Assembly: GCA_018818105.1 (NCBI GenBank)
Contig: JAHISK010000002.1
Span: 1-41,022 of the forward strand
DNA from: Candidatus Omnitrophota bacterium
GTDB taxonomy: Bacteria; Omnitrophota; Gorgyraeia; Duberdicusellales; 4484-171
Direction: 5' to 3'
Length of the DNA stretch: 41,022 bases
A model generated the notes under the pieces. It had not been told where the DNA came from and did not search any database. It saw only the letters and a program-made list of their open reading frames with translations. Below are positions 32,536 through 39,414 of this stretch, one piece after another; position 1 is the first letter of the stretch; every line of letters begins with the position of its first letter. The position numbers and the translations under genes are program-made.

Positions 32536-32640
32536 GATTTATTCCGTCTTCGCGAACGCGTCACGCGGATTTAAAATATGCTTTAAAGCGGTTACGCGTA
32601 GTCCCTGGATTTGATATCTGTAAGTTAAATTATTTATTTG

Positions 32641-32668
32641 TTGATTTAATAAAAATATATTGTACAAT
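32641..32668 (+). promoter_or_regulatory. Candidate promoter for the HTH-membrane gene and larB
   Basis: TTGATT (32641-32646) and TACAAT (32663-32668) are 16 bases apart. The transcript would begin about 50 bases before ATG 32727. Confidence 0.45.
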
Positions 32669-32726
32669 ATCTAACATTTAGGTCATTTCGGCAATTTATA
32701 TAATAGAAAAAACTAAGTGAATAAAA

Positions 32727-33047
32727 ATGGGTAAAGAAAAGTTAATTACTACTCGAGATGTTTCTTTGATTTTAGGTCTTTCGGAAAAAGATGTTATTGA
32801 TTTAGCTAACGCTAATCTTTTGCCTCACTTTAAAGTCGGAGGTGAGTTTTTAAGATTCAAGAGAGAAGATGTAGTTAAAGTAAAGAAGCGCGTTAAGAAA
32901 AAGTATAATCTGCCTACTGGAGGCGGTCGCCGCGGGGTTGGATGGGTGAAGGAGTTTTTCTATTTTAATGATTTTTATATTGTGTGTTCTGCTATTATTG
33001 TAGTATTGCTTTGGGTTATTTTTAAGGATTTTCGTTCTTCAAATTGA
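32727..33047 (+). CDS. Excisionase-type helix-turn-helix protein with a C-terminal membrane helix
   Basis: The 106 residues start with an HTH_17 domain (LITTRDVSLILGLSEKDVIDL to FKVGGEFLRFKREDVVKV, about 5-52). A basic glycine-rich linker (KKRVKKKYNLPTGGGRRG) leads to a single membrane helix near the C-terminus (IVCSAIIVVLLWVIF). The DNA-binding domain would face the cytoplasm at the membrane. A link to the bactofilin-HTH protein upstream is plausible but unproven. The stop overlaps the larB start as TGATG. Confidence 0.75.
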   Translation: MGKEKLITTRDVSLILGLSEKDVIDLANANLLPHFKVGGEFLRFKREDVVKVKKRVKKKYNLPTGGGRRGVGWVKEFFYFNDFYIVCSAIIVVLLWVIFKDFRSSN

Positions 33048-33712
33048 TGAAAGAAAAAGGGTTTATCGACCTTGGATTTGCTAAGCTTGATATAGATAGA
33101 GAAAACCGCAGAGGGCTTCCTGAAATAGTTTATGCTTCTGGAAAAACTATTTCGCAGCTAAAAAAAATCGTTGAAGAATTTCGAGGTCATACCGATTTGG
33201 TTTTTATCTCTCGTCTGTTGCCCAATCAGTATAAAACTTTAAAAAAAGAAATTCCTTCTTTAAAATATTTTTCTCAGGCAAAGATTGCCTTTTGCGGCAA
33301 GGAGAGAAAGCAAAAGCAAGGAAATGTCTTAGTGCTTACAGCAGGTACTTCTGATGTAAATGTAGCGGAAGAAGCTGCTGTTTTTTTAGAGCTAACCGGT
33401 AATAATGTAGAGAGAGTATACGATGTAGGTGTCGCCGGGATACATCGGTTAGATTTTTTTAAAAAGAAAATTGTTTCGGCTAAAGTGATTATTGTTGTTG
33501 CCGGGATGGAAGCGGCGTTAGCCAGTATAGTTTCAGGTTTGGTCGCTGTTCCAGTAATTGGTGTGCCTACAAGCGTGGGGTATGGCGCTTCATTTAAAGG
33601 GGTTGCGGCATTGTTAGGGATGATGAACAGTTGTTCTCCGGGAATTACGGTTGTAAATATCGATAATGGGTTAGGCGCGGGATATTTCGCGCATATGATT
33701 AATAAGTGGTAA
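33047..33712 (+). CDS. larB: LarB, nickel-pincer cofactor biosynthesis carboxylase
   Basis: LarB carboxylates and hydrolyses nicotinic acid adenine dinucleotide in the first step of nickel-pincer cofactor synthesis. The 221 residues show the PurE-like core VLVLTAGTSDVNVAEEA, YDVGVAGIHRL and VVAGMEAALASIVSGL. The ending AVPVIGVPTSVGYGASF is also typical. I chose ATG 33047, coupled to the stop of the HTH gene; TTG 33044 is an alternative. The last codons AAG-TGG-TAA form the first heptad of the downstream repeat. Confidence 0.93.
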   Translation: MKEKGFIDLGFAKLDIDRENRRGLPEIVYASGKTISQLKKIVEEFRGHTDLVFISRLLPNQYKTLKKEIPSLKYFSQAKIAFCGKERKQKQGNVLVLTAGTSDVNVAEEAAVFLELTGNNVERVYDVGVAGIHRLDFFKKKIVSAKVIIVVAGMEAALASIVSGLVAVPVIGVPTSVGYGASFKGVAALLGMMNSCSPGITVVNIDNGLGAGYFAHMINKW

Positions 33713-33829
33713 GTGGTAAGTAGTAAGTGGTAAGTGGTAAGTAGTAAGTGGTAAGTAGTAAGTGATAAGGATTAAGAATTAAGTGAGGAATAAATGATAT
33801 TCTTCTTAATCCTTACAACTTAATCCTAT
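33705..33829 (+). repeat. Heptad-word hairpin element, word AAGTGGT
   Basis: The left arm is a tandem of AAGTGGT and AAGTAGT, about nine units, then AAGGATTAAG. The right arm CTTCTTAATCCTTACAACTTAATCC is complementary to the inner part. The first unit overlaps the end of larB, and the element reaches to within 6 bases of larC. Confidence 0.85.
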
Positions 33830-33835
33830 ACAAAT

Positions 33836-34921
33836 ATGAAAAGTGTGTATTTTCAGTTAGTTGGCGGGGCGGCGGGGGATATGTTATTGGCATCTCTTGT
33901 TGGTTTAGGCTGTCCCCTTAAACATTTAAAGAAGGAATTTAATAAACTTAATATTAAATTTAGTGTTAAAGAAGAAGATATAAAGGGACATTTTCATACG
34001 CCTCGAAAAAAACTTTCCTTTAAAGGTGATACGTTTACTCATTATAAAGATATTGTAGCAGTCATTGAAAGTTCAGGGTTAGATAAAGATATTAAAGAGA
34101 ATGCTTTAAGGGTTTATTCGTCTATCGCGAATGTTGAAAAAAAAGTTCATAAGGCTACCATGAAAAACCTGCATTTTCATCATTTAGGAGAAATTGACGC
34201 GATTTTAGAAATTTGCGGATTTTTTATAGCATTGAAATATCTTAGAATCAATAAAGTTTATTGTTCCGCGTTTCCCGTGGCGTGTCCGGCGCCGGCAACA
34301 TTACAGCTTTTAAAGGGGCGTAAAATTTACGCTGCTAGATATAATTATGAAACTATTACCCCTACCGCTGCCGCTTTGTTGAAAGAGGCGCGGCAAAAAG
34401 ATGATCAGTTTAGTTATAAAGAATGCAGCATTGGATGGGGGCAGTGTCGCGATAAAGATTATCTTGTTGCCTACCTGTTTGAGGAAAGAGGGTTAGATAA
34501 AGATCCAGTGATAAAAATAGAAACTAATATCGATGATATGAACCCTCAACTGTTTGAAACTCTTTTTGATGTCTTGTATAAAACAGGCGCGAAAGAAGTT
34601 TATTTAGAAACAGTATTAATGAAAAAAATGCGGCCGGCGTATATTTTAAATGTGTTATGTTACGATAACGATTTAGGGAAGATAAGAGAACTGCTTTTTA
34701 AGTACACTACTACTTTTGGTATAAGGTATCAGAAGTATCAGAGAGATAAAGTAATCAGCCGATTTCTGGTAAAAAAAACTAAGTTTGGAAAAATTCGATT
34801 TAGGGTCGCGGAATCCGATATCCAGAAGCAGGTTCCTGAGTATGAAGATTGTAAAAAACGCGCGAAAAAGTTTAAAATCCCGCTTGTAGAGGTGTATCGG
34901 CAGCTGGCGAAAGAGGCGTGA
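33836..34921 (+). CDS. larC: LarC, nickel insertion protein for the nickel-pincer cofactor
   Basis: LarC inserts nickel into the pincer nucleotide using CTP. The 361 residues include SVYFQLVGGAAGDMLLASLVGLG, NLHFHHLGEIDAILEI, TPTAAALLK and ETNIDDMNPQLFE. The family's His-rich stretch is absent. In Lactiplantibacillus larC is split and read by frameshift; here it is one frame. A heptad hairpin separates it from larB. No larE or larA is in the window. Confidence 0.92.
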   Translation: MKSVYFQLVGGAAGDMLLASLVGLGCPLKHLKKEFNKLNIKFSVKEEDIKGHFHTPRKKLSFKGDTFTHYKDIVAVIESSGLDKDIKENALRVYSSIANVEKKVHKATMKNLHFHHLGEIDAILEICGFFIALKYLRINKVYCSAFPVACPAPATLQLLKGRKIYAARYNYETITPTAAALLKEARQKDDQFSYKECSIGWGQCRDKDYLVAYLFEERGLDKDPVIKIETNIDDMNPQLFETLFDVLYKTGAKEVYLETVLMKKMRPAYILNVLCYDNDLGKIRELLFKYTTTFGIRYQKYQRDKVISRFLVKKTKFGKIRFRVAESDIQKQVPEYEDCKKRAKKFKIPLVEVYRQLAKEA

Positions 34922-34959
34922 TTGCTGTTTGAATTTGCGGTGGATTTTTTTAGGAAGAG

Positions 34960-34968
34960 TGATATAAT
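34960..34968 (+). promoter_or_regulatory. Extended -10 promoter upstream of tRNA-Met
   Basis: TGATATAAT is an extended -10 box similar to those at 10765 and 25501. The next feature downstream is a heptad hairpin and then tRNA-Met, so the tRNA precursor may carry the hairpin in its leader. Confidence 0.4.
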
Positions 34969-34973
34969 TTAGG

Positions 34974-35095
34974 ACTCAGAAGTAAGAAGTAAGAAGTAAG
35001 AAGTAAGGATTAAGAGGGAAACGAAGAGAAAGGAATTTTTATAGAAGATTCGGAATCTATATTTTTTCTTAATCCTTACCACTTATTTCTATAAT
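34974..35095 (+). repeat. Heptad-word hairpin element, word AGAAGTA
   Basis: The left arm reads AGAAGTA-AGAAGTA-AGAAGTA-AGGATTA-AGAG. The right arm TCTTAATCCTTACCACTT is its complement with small changes. AAGGATTAAGA and TCTTAATCCTT also occur in the element at 33705, so the two are related. Confidence 0.8.
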
Positions 35096-35108
35096 AGTAA
35101 TAAAAATA

Positions 35109-35185
35109 GGCGGCGTAGCTCAGGCTGGTAGAGCAAACGGCTCATACCCGTTTTGTCGGTGGTTCAAGTCCACTCGCCGCCACCA
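35109..35185 (+). tRNA. tRNA-Met (anticodon CAT), elongator type
   Basis: The acceptor GGCGGCG pairs with CGCCGCC. The anticodon stem AACGG/CCGTT encloses loop CTCATAC (anticodon CAT), and the T arm is GGTGG-TTCAAGT-CCACT. CCA is encoded. The paired first base and the overall similarity to elongator tRNA-Met argue against the initiator. A lysidine-modified tRNA-Ile cannot be fully excluded. Confidence 0.92.
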
Positions 35186-35193
35186 TATTAAAC

Positions 35194-35361
35194 CTACCAA
35201 GCTATATCAACATAAACCAAAGCATATGGGTAAATAGGCAGCTTCATCCATTCTTTATATCTTTTTCTGTAATAAAAATTAAAGTAAATATCATCTTTAA
35301 GACTTATATATTTTGGAGTATAATGAAAAAATATGATTTGTTGATTTTGTGAAATGATGCC
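35194..35361 (-). pseudogene. Unidentified C-terminal protein remnant
   Basis: On the minus strand a frame without a start codon runs 55 codons to TAG (35194-35196). It includes FFHYTPKYISLKDDIYFNFY, then RKRYKEWMKLPIYPYALVYV and DIAW. The composition (many aromatics, few low-complexity runs) is protein-like, and an in-frame stop lies just upstream at 35362. I do not recognise the family. It is probably the surviving tail of a disrupted gene. The rest of the gap to the cupin gene shows nothing clear. Confidence 0.35.
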
Positions 35362-35434
35362 TTAGATATTATTACTAGGGAATTTAAGTTAATTTTTGTC
35401 GAATGATTTCTTTGTCATTATTAGGAGGGAAGAT

Positions 35435-35704
35435 ATGAAAATCGAAGTAAAGAAACCAACGCCCCAGGAGTTAGCTAATTTAGAGGTAAGTAGCTGGCCT
35501 ATTTGGGAGAAAGAAGAAAGTAGATTCGATTGGTATTACGATCAAAAAGAAGTGTGTTATTTTTTGGAGGGTGATGTTGAAGTCGAAACTCTTGACGGTG
35601 AAAAAGTAAAAATACAAAAGGGAGATTTAGCGGTTTTCCCAAAGGGGTTAGCGTGTAAATGGCATATAAAGGAAAGGGTCAAGAAGCATTATGATTTTGA
35701 GTAG
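35435..35704 (+). CDS. Small cupin-domain protein
   Basis: The 89 residues form a single cupin barrel, with FDWYYDQKEVCYFLEGDVEVE and VKIQKGDLAVFPKGLACKWHI as the two cupin motifs. The pattern is like the EutQ/DUF861 group. Function cannot be set from sequence. I chose ATG 35435 because AGGAGGGA precedes it; a TTG 39 bases upstream is unlikely. The response regulator gene follows after 17 bases. Confidence 0.8.
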   Translation: MKIEVKKPTPQELANLEVSSWPIWEKEESRFDWYYDQKEVCYFLEGDVEVETLDGEKVKIQKGDLAVFPKGLACKWHIKERVKKHYDFE

Positions 35705-35721
35705 GTTAGAGGAGGTAATGG

Positions 35722-36114
35722 ATGAATAAAAGGAAGGTTTTTATTGTTGAGGATGAAGATGAATCTTTTAAGATTCTTAAAAAGCTACTTGTTTCTTCTG
35801 GTTTCGAAGTTGATGGGGTCAGAGAATCTAAAGGGGTTATGGAAAAAATTAAATTTTTTAAGCCGGATATCATATTAATGGATTTGCTTATGCCCGGTTT
35901 AGGCGGGTTTGAAATGTGTCAGATGTTAAATGATGATAAAGATACTCAAGGTATACCTATAATTGTTATGTCCGCTTTGGGGGGAGGAGAAGAGTTGAAG
36001 AGGGCGTTCGCATTGGGGGCGGTAGATTATTTTACTAAACCGTATGATTTTAGGGAAGTAGAAAAAAAGATAAATAAGTTTATTGAATACAAAAAAACAA
36101 GTAGCGAAGAGTAG
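35722..36114 (+). CDS. Stand-alone receiver-domain response regulator
   Basis: The 130 residues are a single REC domain with EDED at 10-13, phosphorylation site D54 (LMDLLMP), VMSA and KPYD. There is no output domain, so it signals by protein contact, as CheY or Spo0F do. AGAGGAGG precedes the ATG. The histidine kinase downstream is a likely partner. Confidence 0.9.
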   Translation: MNKRKVFIVEDEDESFKILKKLLVSSGFEVDGVRESKGVMEKIKFFKPDIILMDLLMPGLGGFEMCQMLNDDKDTQGIPIIVMSALGGGEELKRAFALGAVDYFTKPYDFREVEKKINKFIEYKKTSSEE

Positions 36115-36121
36115 TTTTTTT

Positions 36122-36149
36122 AGACATCCTGATAAGAATCAGGATGTCT
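36122..36149. repeat. Perfect inverted repeat after the receiver gene
   Basis: AGACATCCTGA and TCAGGATGTCT form an 11-base perfect stem with a 6-base loop. A T-run lies on its upstream side (36115-36121), so on the minus strand it has A's before the stem rather than T's after it. On the plus strand only a weak AATTAG follows. It may be a poor terminator or a palindromic repeat. Confidence 0.55.
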
Positions 36150-36202
36150 AATTAGATATAATTTTCTAGAATTATACCTGAAGATTATACCAGGGGATAA
36201 AA

Positions 36203-37762
36203 ATGAAAGAGAAAAGAAAAATTAAGCTAAGCCTATCGGTAAAAGTTATAGCCGCGATTATTTTGGTAGAGTTTTTAATTATGCTTATTCTTAGTAGGAT
36301 TCCTTTTTTCGAAAATGCTTCGCCTGTAATTGTCGCCGCGGTTGATGGGCTTTTTTTAGGATCGATTATAGTCTTTATTATTAAGCACGCGTTTTATCCT
36401 TTGCGGAATATGATTAGGGTAATGGAAGAAATAGGTCAAGGAAAGATTACATCAAGGTTAAATGTTAGCAGCAGCGATGAAATGGGGTTGATTTCTAAGC
36501 AAATAAATAATATGGCTGATGGGTTACAGTCCTATTATAATCAGGTAAAGAAATCCGAGTCATTTCTTCGCGCTATTACTGACGGAGTGGATTATGAAAT
36601 CATGTTGATTGATAAGGATTATAAAATCTTATGGGCGAATAAAAAAGTGATGCGGTTGACCAATGAAGATAAAAAAAATGTTATAGGGAATTATTGTTAT
36701 CGAGTGACCCATGGATTAAAGTATCCATGCACAGCGCCTAAAGATATTTGCCCTATTCGGGAAGTTTTGAAAAACAAGAAATCTGTTACTGTTTTGCATG
36801 ATCATTTTCATGGGGGAACAAACCCGCTTAATTTTGAAATTACATTATATCCGTTGTTTAATGAAGCGGGCGAGGTTGAACGGTTTATTCATATTGGTAA
36901 AGATGTTACCGAAAAGACGCGGATGGTGGAGGAATTAAAAAAAGCAAAGCAAAGGTTAGAGCGGTATAGTGCTACATTGGAAGAGTTAGTTGAAAAAAGG
37001 ACTAAAAATTTAAAAGAAGCCAACGAAGAGTTGAAACTAAAAGAAGCTCAGCTTATTCAAAGCGAAAAAATGGCCGCGGTCGGGCAGCTAGCTAGCGGTG
37101 TGGCGCATGAGATTAATAATCCTTTAGCGGTAATTATGAATAACGCGGAGTTAATTCAAAGACGAATAGAAAAAGATATGGTAGATATAGAAGAGGTAAA
37201 GATAATGATAAAGAGCATTAAAGCCGCGGTAATCAGGAGCAAAAAAATAACTCAATCTTTATTAGATTTCTCTCATGTCTCTTTGGAGGAGTTTAAACCG
37301 GTTTCTATAAATGATGTTATTAATAAAGTGCTTAGCCTGATAGAGCATGAAATGTCATTGGGAAATATGAATATTAAGAGAATCATTCAATCCGATTTAC
37401 CTAAAATTAAAGGTGATTTTCAATCTCTTCAGCAGGTATTTTTTAATCTCATTATTAACGCCAAATGGGCGATTCAGCAGAGATTTGGAAGAGAAGGCGG
37501 GGATATAACTATAGAGAGTCAATATAGACCCGGAGATGATTTTATTTTCGTTACGGTTTCTGATACCGGCAGTGGTATACCAAAGGATAATTTAAGTAGA
37601 ATATTTGAGGCTTTTTTTACCACGAAAAGCGTAGGGGCAGGAACCGGCTTGGGATTATCTATCGTTTATAATATTATTAAAAAGCATAAAGGAGAGATTT
37701 CCGTTGATAGCGAGATTGATAAAGGAACTATTTTTAAAATAGTTTTTCCTGTTGAGAAGTGA
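36203..37762 (+). CDS. Membrane sensor histidine kinase with HAMP and PAS domains
   Basis: The 519 residues contain two membrane helices (about 12-30 and 40-60) with a very short outer loop. HAMP (about 64-115) and PAS (about 120-240) domains follow. The PAS domain has the Cys pattern CYRVTHG..YPC....ICP, seen in many PAS kinases. A coiled coil leads to HisKA with GVAHEINNPLAV (H302) and an ATPase domain with NLIINAKWAI, DTGSGIPKDN and GTGLGLSIV. It is probably activated from the membrane or cytoplasm and partners the receiver gene upstream. Its stop abuts a prepilin remnant. Confidence 0.9.
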   Translation: MKEKRKIKLSLSVKVIAAIILVEFLIMLILSRIPFFENASPVIVAAVDGLFLGSIIVFIIKHAFYPLRNMIRVMEEIGQGKITSRLNVSSSDEMGLISKQINNMADGLQSYYNQVKKSESFLRAITDGVDYEIMLIDKDYKILWANKKVMRLTNEDKKNVIGNYCYRVTHGLKYPCTAPKDICPIREVLKNKKSVTVLHDHFHGGTNPLNFEITLYPLFNEAGEVERFIHIGKDVTEKTRMVEELKKAKQRLERYSATLEELVEKRTKNLKEANEELKLKEAQLIQSEKMAAVGQLASGVAHEINNPLAVIMNNAELIQRRIEKDMVDIEEVKIMIKSIKAAVIRSKKITQSLLDFSHVSLEEFKPVSINDVINKVLSLIEHEMSLGNMNIKRIIQSDLPKIKGDFQSLQQVFFNLIINAKWAIQQRFGREGGDITIESQYRPGDDFIFVTVSDTGSGIPKDNLSRIFEAFFTTKSVGAGTGLGLSIVYNIIKKHKGEISVDSEIDKGTIFKIVFPVEK

Positions 37763-37933
37763 TGGGTAAAAGGATTTACGTTGCCTGATCTAGTTATTTC
37801 TGTGGCGATATTGGTTTCTTTATTGTGTTTTAGTTTGGCAGGATTAATTTCCTGTTTTTTCTTAAATGAAGCCAGCCGTAATCTTTTGTTGAGTTTTATT
37901 CGTGGGAATGATAAAATACGGATAAGCTTTTAG
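37762..37933 (+). pseudogene. Truncated, frameshifted type IV prepilin gene
   Basis: The frame reads KGFTLPDLVISVAILVSLL and continues CFSLAGLISCFFLNEASRN before ending 15 codons later. This is the prepilin cleavage site and hydrophobic helix, with Asp at +5 in place of Glu. No start codon is in frame. ATG 37762 would read MGKGFTLPDL if one base of the AAAA run (37768-37771) were removed. The usual C-terminal globular domain is missing, and an MNT/HEPN pair follows at once. The helix and the NEASRN segment align with the prepilin at 38591. Confidence 0.65.
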
Positions 37934-37953
37934 TGAAATCTTTAAAAAAGAAA

Positions 37954-38247
37954 ATGAAGAATTTAAAAGAGATACAAAAAATCTTAGCCGCGCATAAAGA
38001 GGAAATGCAAAAAAGGTATAATCTTAAAGAAATCGGTATTTTTGGTTCTTTCGCGAGGGGTGAACAAAACAAGACGAGTGATATAGATATTCTTGTAGAG
38101 TTTCAAGAAGTTCCGGATCTTTTGAGATTTATAGAATTAGAACGATACTTTGAGGACCTTTTGAAAATGAAGGTGGATCTTGTGAGAAAGTTTAGTGTGA
38201 GGTCGGAGTTAAAAGATATAATCTTGCGGGAGGTGGTGGAAGTATGA
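37954..38247 (+). CDS. MntA-like nucleotidyltransferase antitoxin
   Basis: The 97 residues follow the family pattern LKEIQKILAAHKEEM, then IGIFGSFARGEQNKTSDIDI with GS at 31-32 and D43/D45. Such proteins AMPylate and silence HepT toxins. I chose ATG 37954 from family length; GTG 37933 is open upstream and overlaps the prepilin remnant's stop. The gene overlaps hepT by 4 bases. Confidence 0.88.
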   Translation: MKNLKEIQKILAAHKEEMQKRYNLKEIGIFGSFARGEQNKTSDIDILVEFQEVPDLLRFIELERYFEDLLKMKVDLVRKFSVRSELKDIILREVVEV

Positions 38248-38594
38248 GCAGGGATTATAAACTCTACGTCAAAGATATTTTTGATTGTATTGAAAAAATT
38301 GAGGGATTTATTAGAGGTATGAGTTTTGATGAATTTGTGAAAGATGATAAAACCAATAGTGCGGTGGTAAGAAAACTTGAAATTATTGGTGAAGCAGTCA
38401 AGAATATTCCTAATTCTATAAGTGAGAAGGACGAAGATATTCCCTGGAAAGATATGGCAAAAATGAGAGACAAAATTATTCACTTTTATTTTGGTGTAGA
38501 TTATGAAATCGTCTGGAAAGTTATAAAGAAAAGGCTGCCGGAGATCAAACTACGTATAGAACGAATTTTAGAAGATTTAGTAAGGGATGAATGA
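38244..38594 (+). CDS. HepT-like HEPN ribonuclease toxin (DUF86)
   Basis: The 116 residues carry the intact catalytic motif RDKIIHFYFGVDYEIVW, in which R75, H80 and Y82 fit RX4HXY. The preceding EIIGEAVKNIP and PWKDMAKMRD are typical of DUF86. HepT proteins cleave RNA unless modified by the MNT partner. The stop overlaps the next prepilin start (ATGA), so the toxin is translationally linked to a pilin gene. Confidence 0.9.
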   Translation: MSRDYKLYVKDIFDCIEKIEGFIRGMSFDEFVKDDKTNSAVVRKLEIIGEAVKNIPNSISEKDEDIPWKDMAKMRDKIIHFYFGVDYEIVWKVIKKRLPEIKLRIERILEDLVRDE

Positions 38595-38998
38595 GAGAAG
38601 TGAAAAAAGGATTTACTCTTATTGAGTTGCTTATAGCAGTTGCGATTTTCGTGTTTGCTATGGCGGGTATATTACATATGTTTTTCGCCTGCGCGTTCCT
38701 CGATCAAACCAACCGTAACAAGAGTATTGCCACAATCCACGCCGAATTTGTAATGGAAGATATAATGAAATACATGGAGAATGGGGATATTCTTCCTCTT
38801 CAGGAAAACATTACTTTAGGGACGTGGAATTGGAATCATGAAAATATAGAAGCTAACTGTTCAACTGTTATAAATGATAGTGAAGAAATTGAAACCTCTT
38901 GTATAAACGCGACCAATCCTTTTAAGGTTTTTTATGTGAAAAATATAAAAAGTAATGCTGGTATAGCTAACTTTTGGGATAGTTTGACTTCTCATTAA
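38591..38998 (+). CDS. Type IV pseudopilin (prepilin-type N-terminus)
   Basis: The 135 residues start MREVKKG/FTLIELLIAVAIFVFAMAGIL, a prepilin peptidase site with Glu at +5 and a membrane helix. The globular part is short and contains two Cys residues (NCSTV, TSCIN) that could form a disulfide. It is a minor pilin or pseudopilin of a pilus or type II secretion-like system. It overlaps hepT by 4 bases and is followed by two more prepilin genes. Confidence 0.88.
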   Translation: MREVKKGFTLIELLIAVAIFVFAMAGILHMFFACAFLDQTNRNKSIATIHAEFVMEDIMKYMENGDILPLQENITLGTWNWNHENIEANCSTVINDSEEIETSCINATNPFKVFYVKNIKSNAGIANFWDSLTSH

Positions 38999-39045
38999 TT
39001 AAAAGGTATTATTTAAGTGTAGGAGAATGAAAGGTTTATAAAATT

Positions 39046-39414
39046 ATGGGGGTTAGGAAAAATAATTTTTTTAAAGGGTTTACGTTGGTTGAATTGCTCA
39101 TAGCGGTTGTTATTTTGATTTCAGCTATTGGCGGGGCGTTGTTGTCTTTGACACATTGTATATTATTAAATGAAACTAACAGTAATTTAGCGGTGGCGGC
39201 AAATGACGCCCAGTTTGTTTTAGAACAGGTTAAAGAGTTAGCCTATGGTAATATTTCAAGTTATACGCCGCCGGTGTTTACGAACTTAAATAACGAGAAT
39301 GTGACTGTACAGCGGACGTATGACTCAGGGCTAGTGGAGGTAACAGTTAATGTTGAATGGGAACAAAGGCAAAGAACAATGTGGTTTAATTTGTCGACGC
39401 GAATTGCCGACTAA
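39046..39414 (+). CDS. Type IV pseudopilin, PilV/GspI-like
   Basis: The 122 residues have the leader MGVRKNNFFKG, cleavage before FTLVELLIAVVILISAIGG, and a short C-terminal domain ending in VNVEWEQRQRTMWFNLSTRI. The position and the closing beta-strand pattern resemble PilV/GspI minor pilins. The end overlaps the next prepilin frame. Confidence 0.87.
   Translation: MGVRKNNFFKGFTLVELLIAVVILISAIGGALLSLTHCILLNETNSNLAVAANDAQFVLEQVKELAYGNISSYTPPVFTNLNNENVTVQRTYDSGLVEVTVNVEWEQRQRTMWFNLSTRIAD

Noticed and set aside
31995-32564. Long minus-strand frame (189 codons) opposite the bactofilin gene
   Set aside because: It mirrors a clear coding gene, is Ser/Ile-rich and lacks motifs, so it is a shadow frame.
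36122-36149. Strong rho-independent terminator after the receiver gene
   Set aside because: The stem is perfect, but the T-run lies upstream of it on the plus strand and no T-run follows directly. I listed it only as an inverted repeat.
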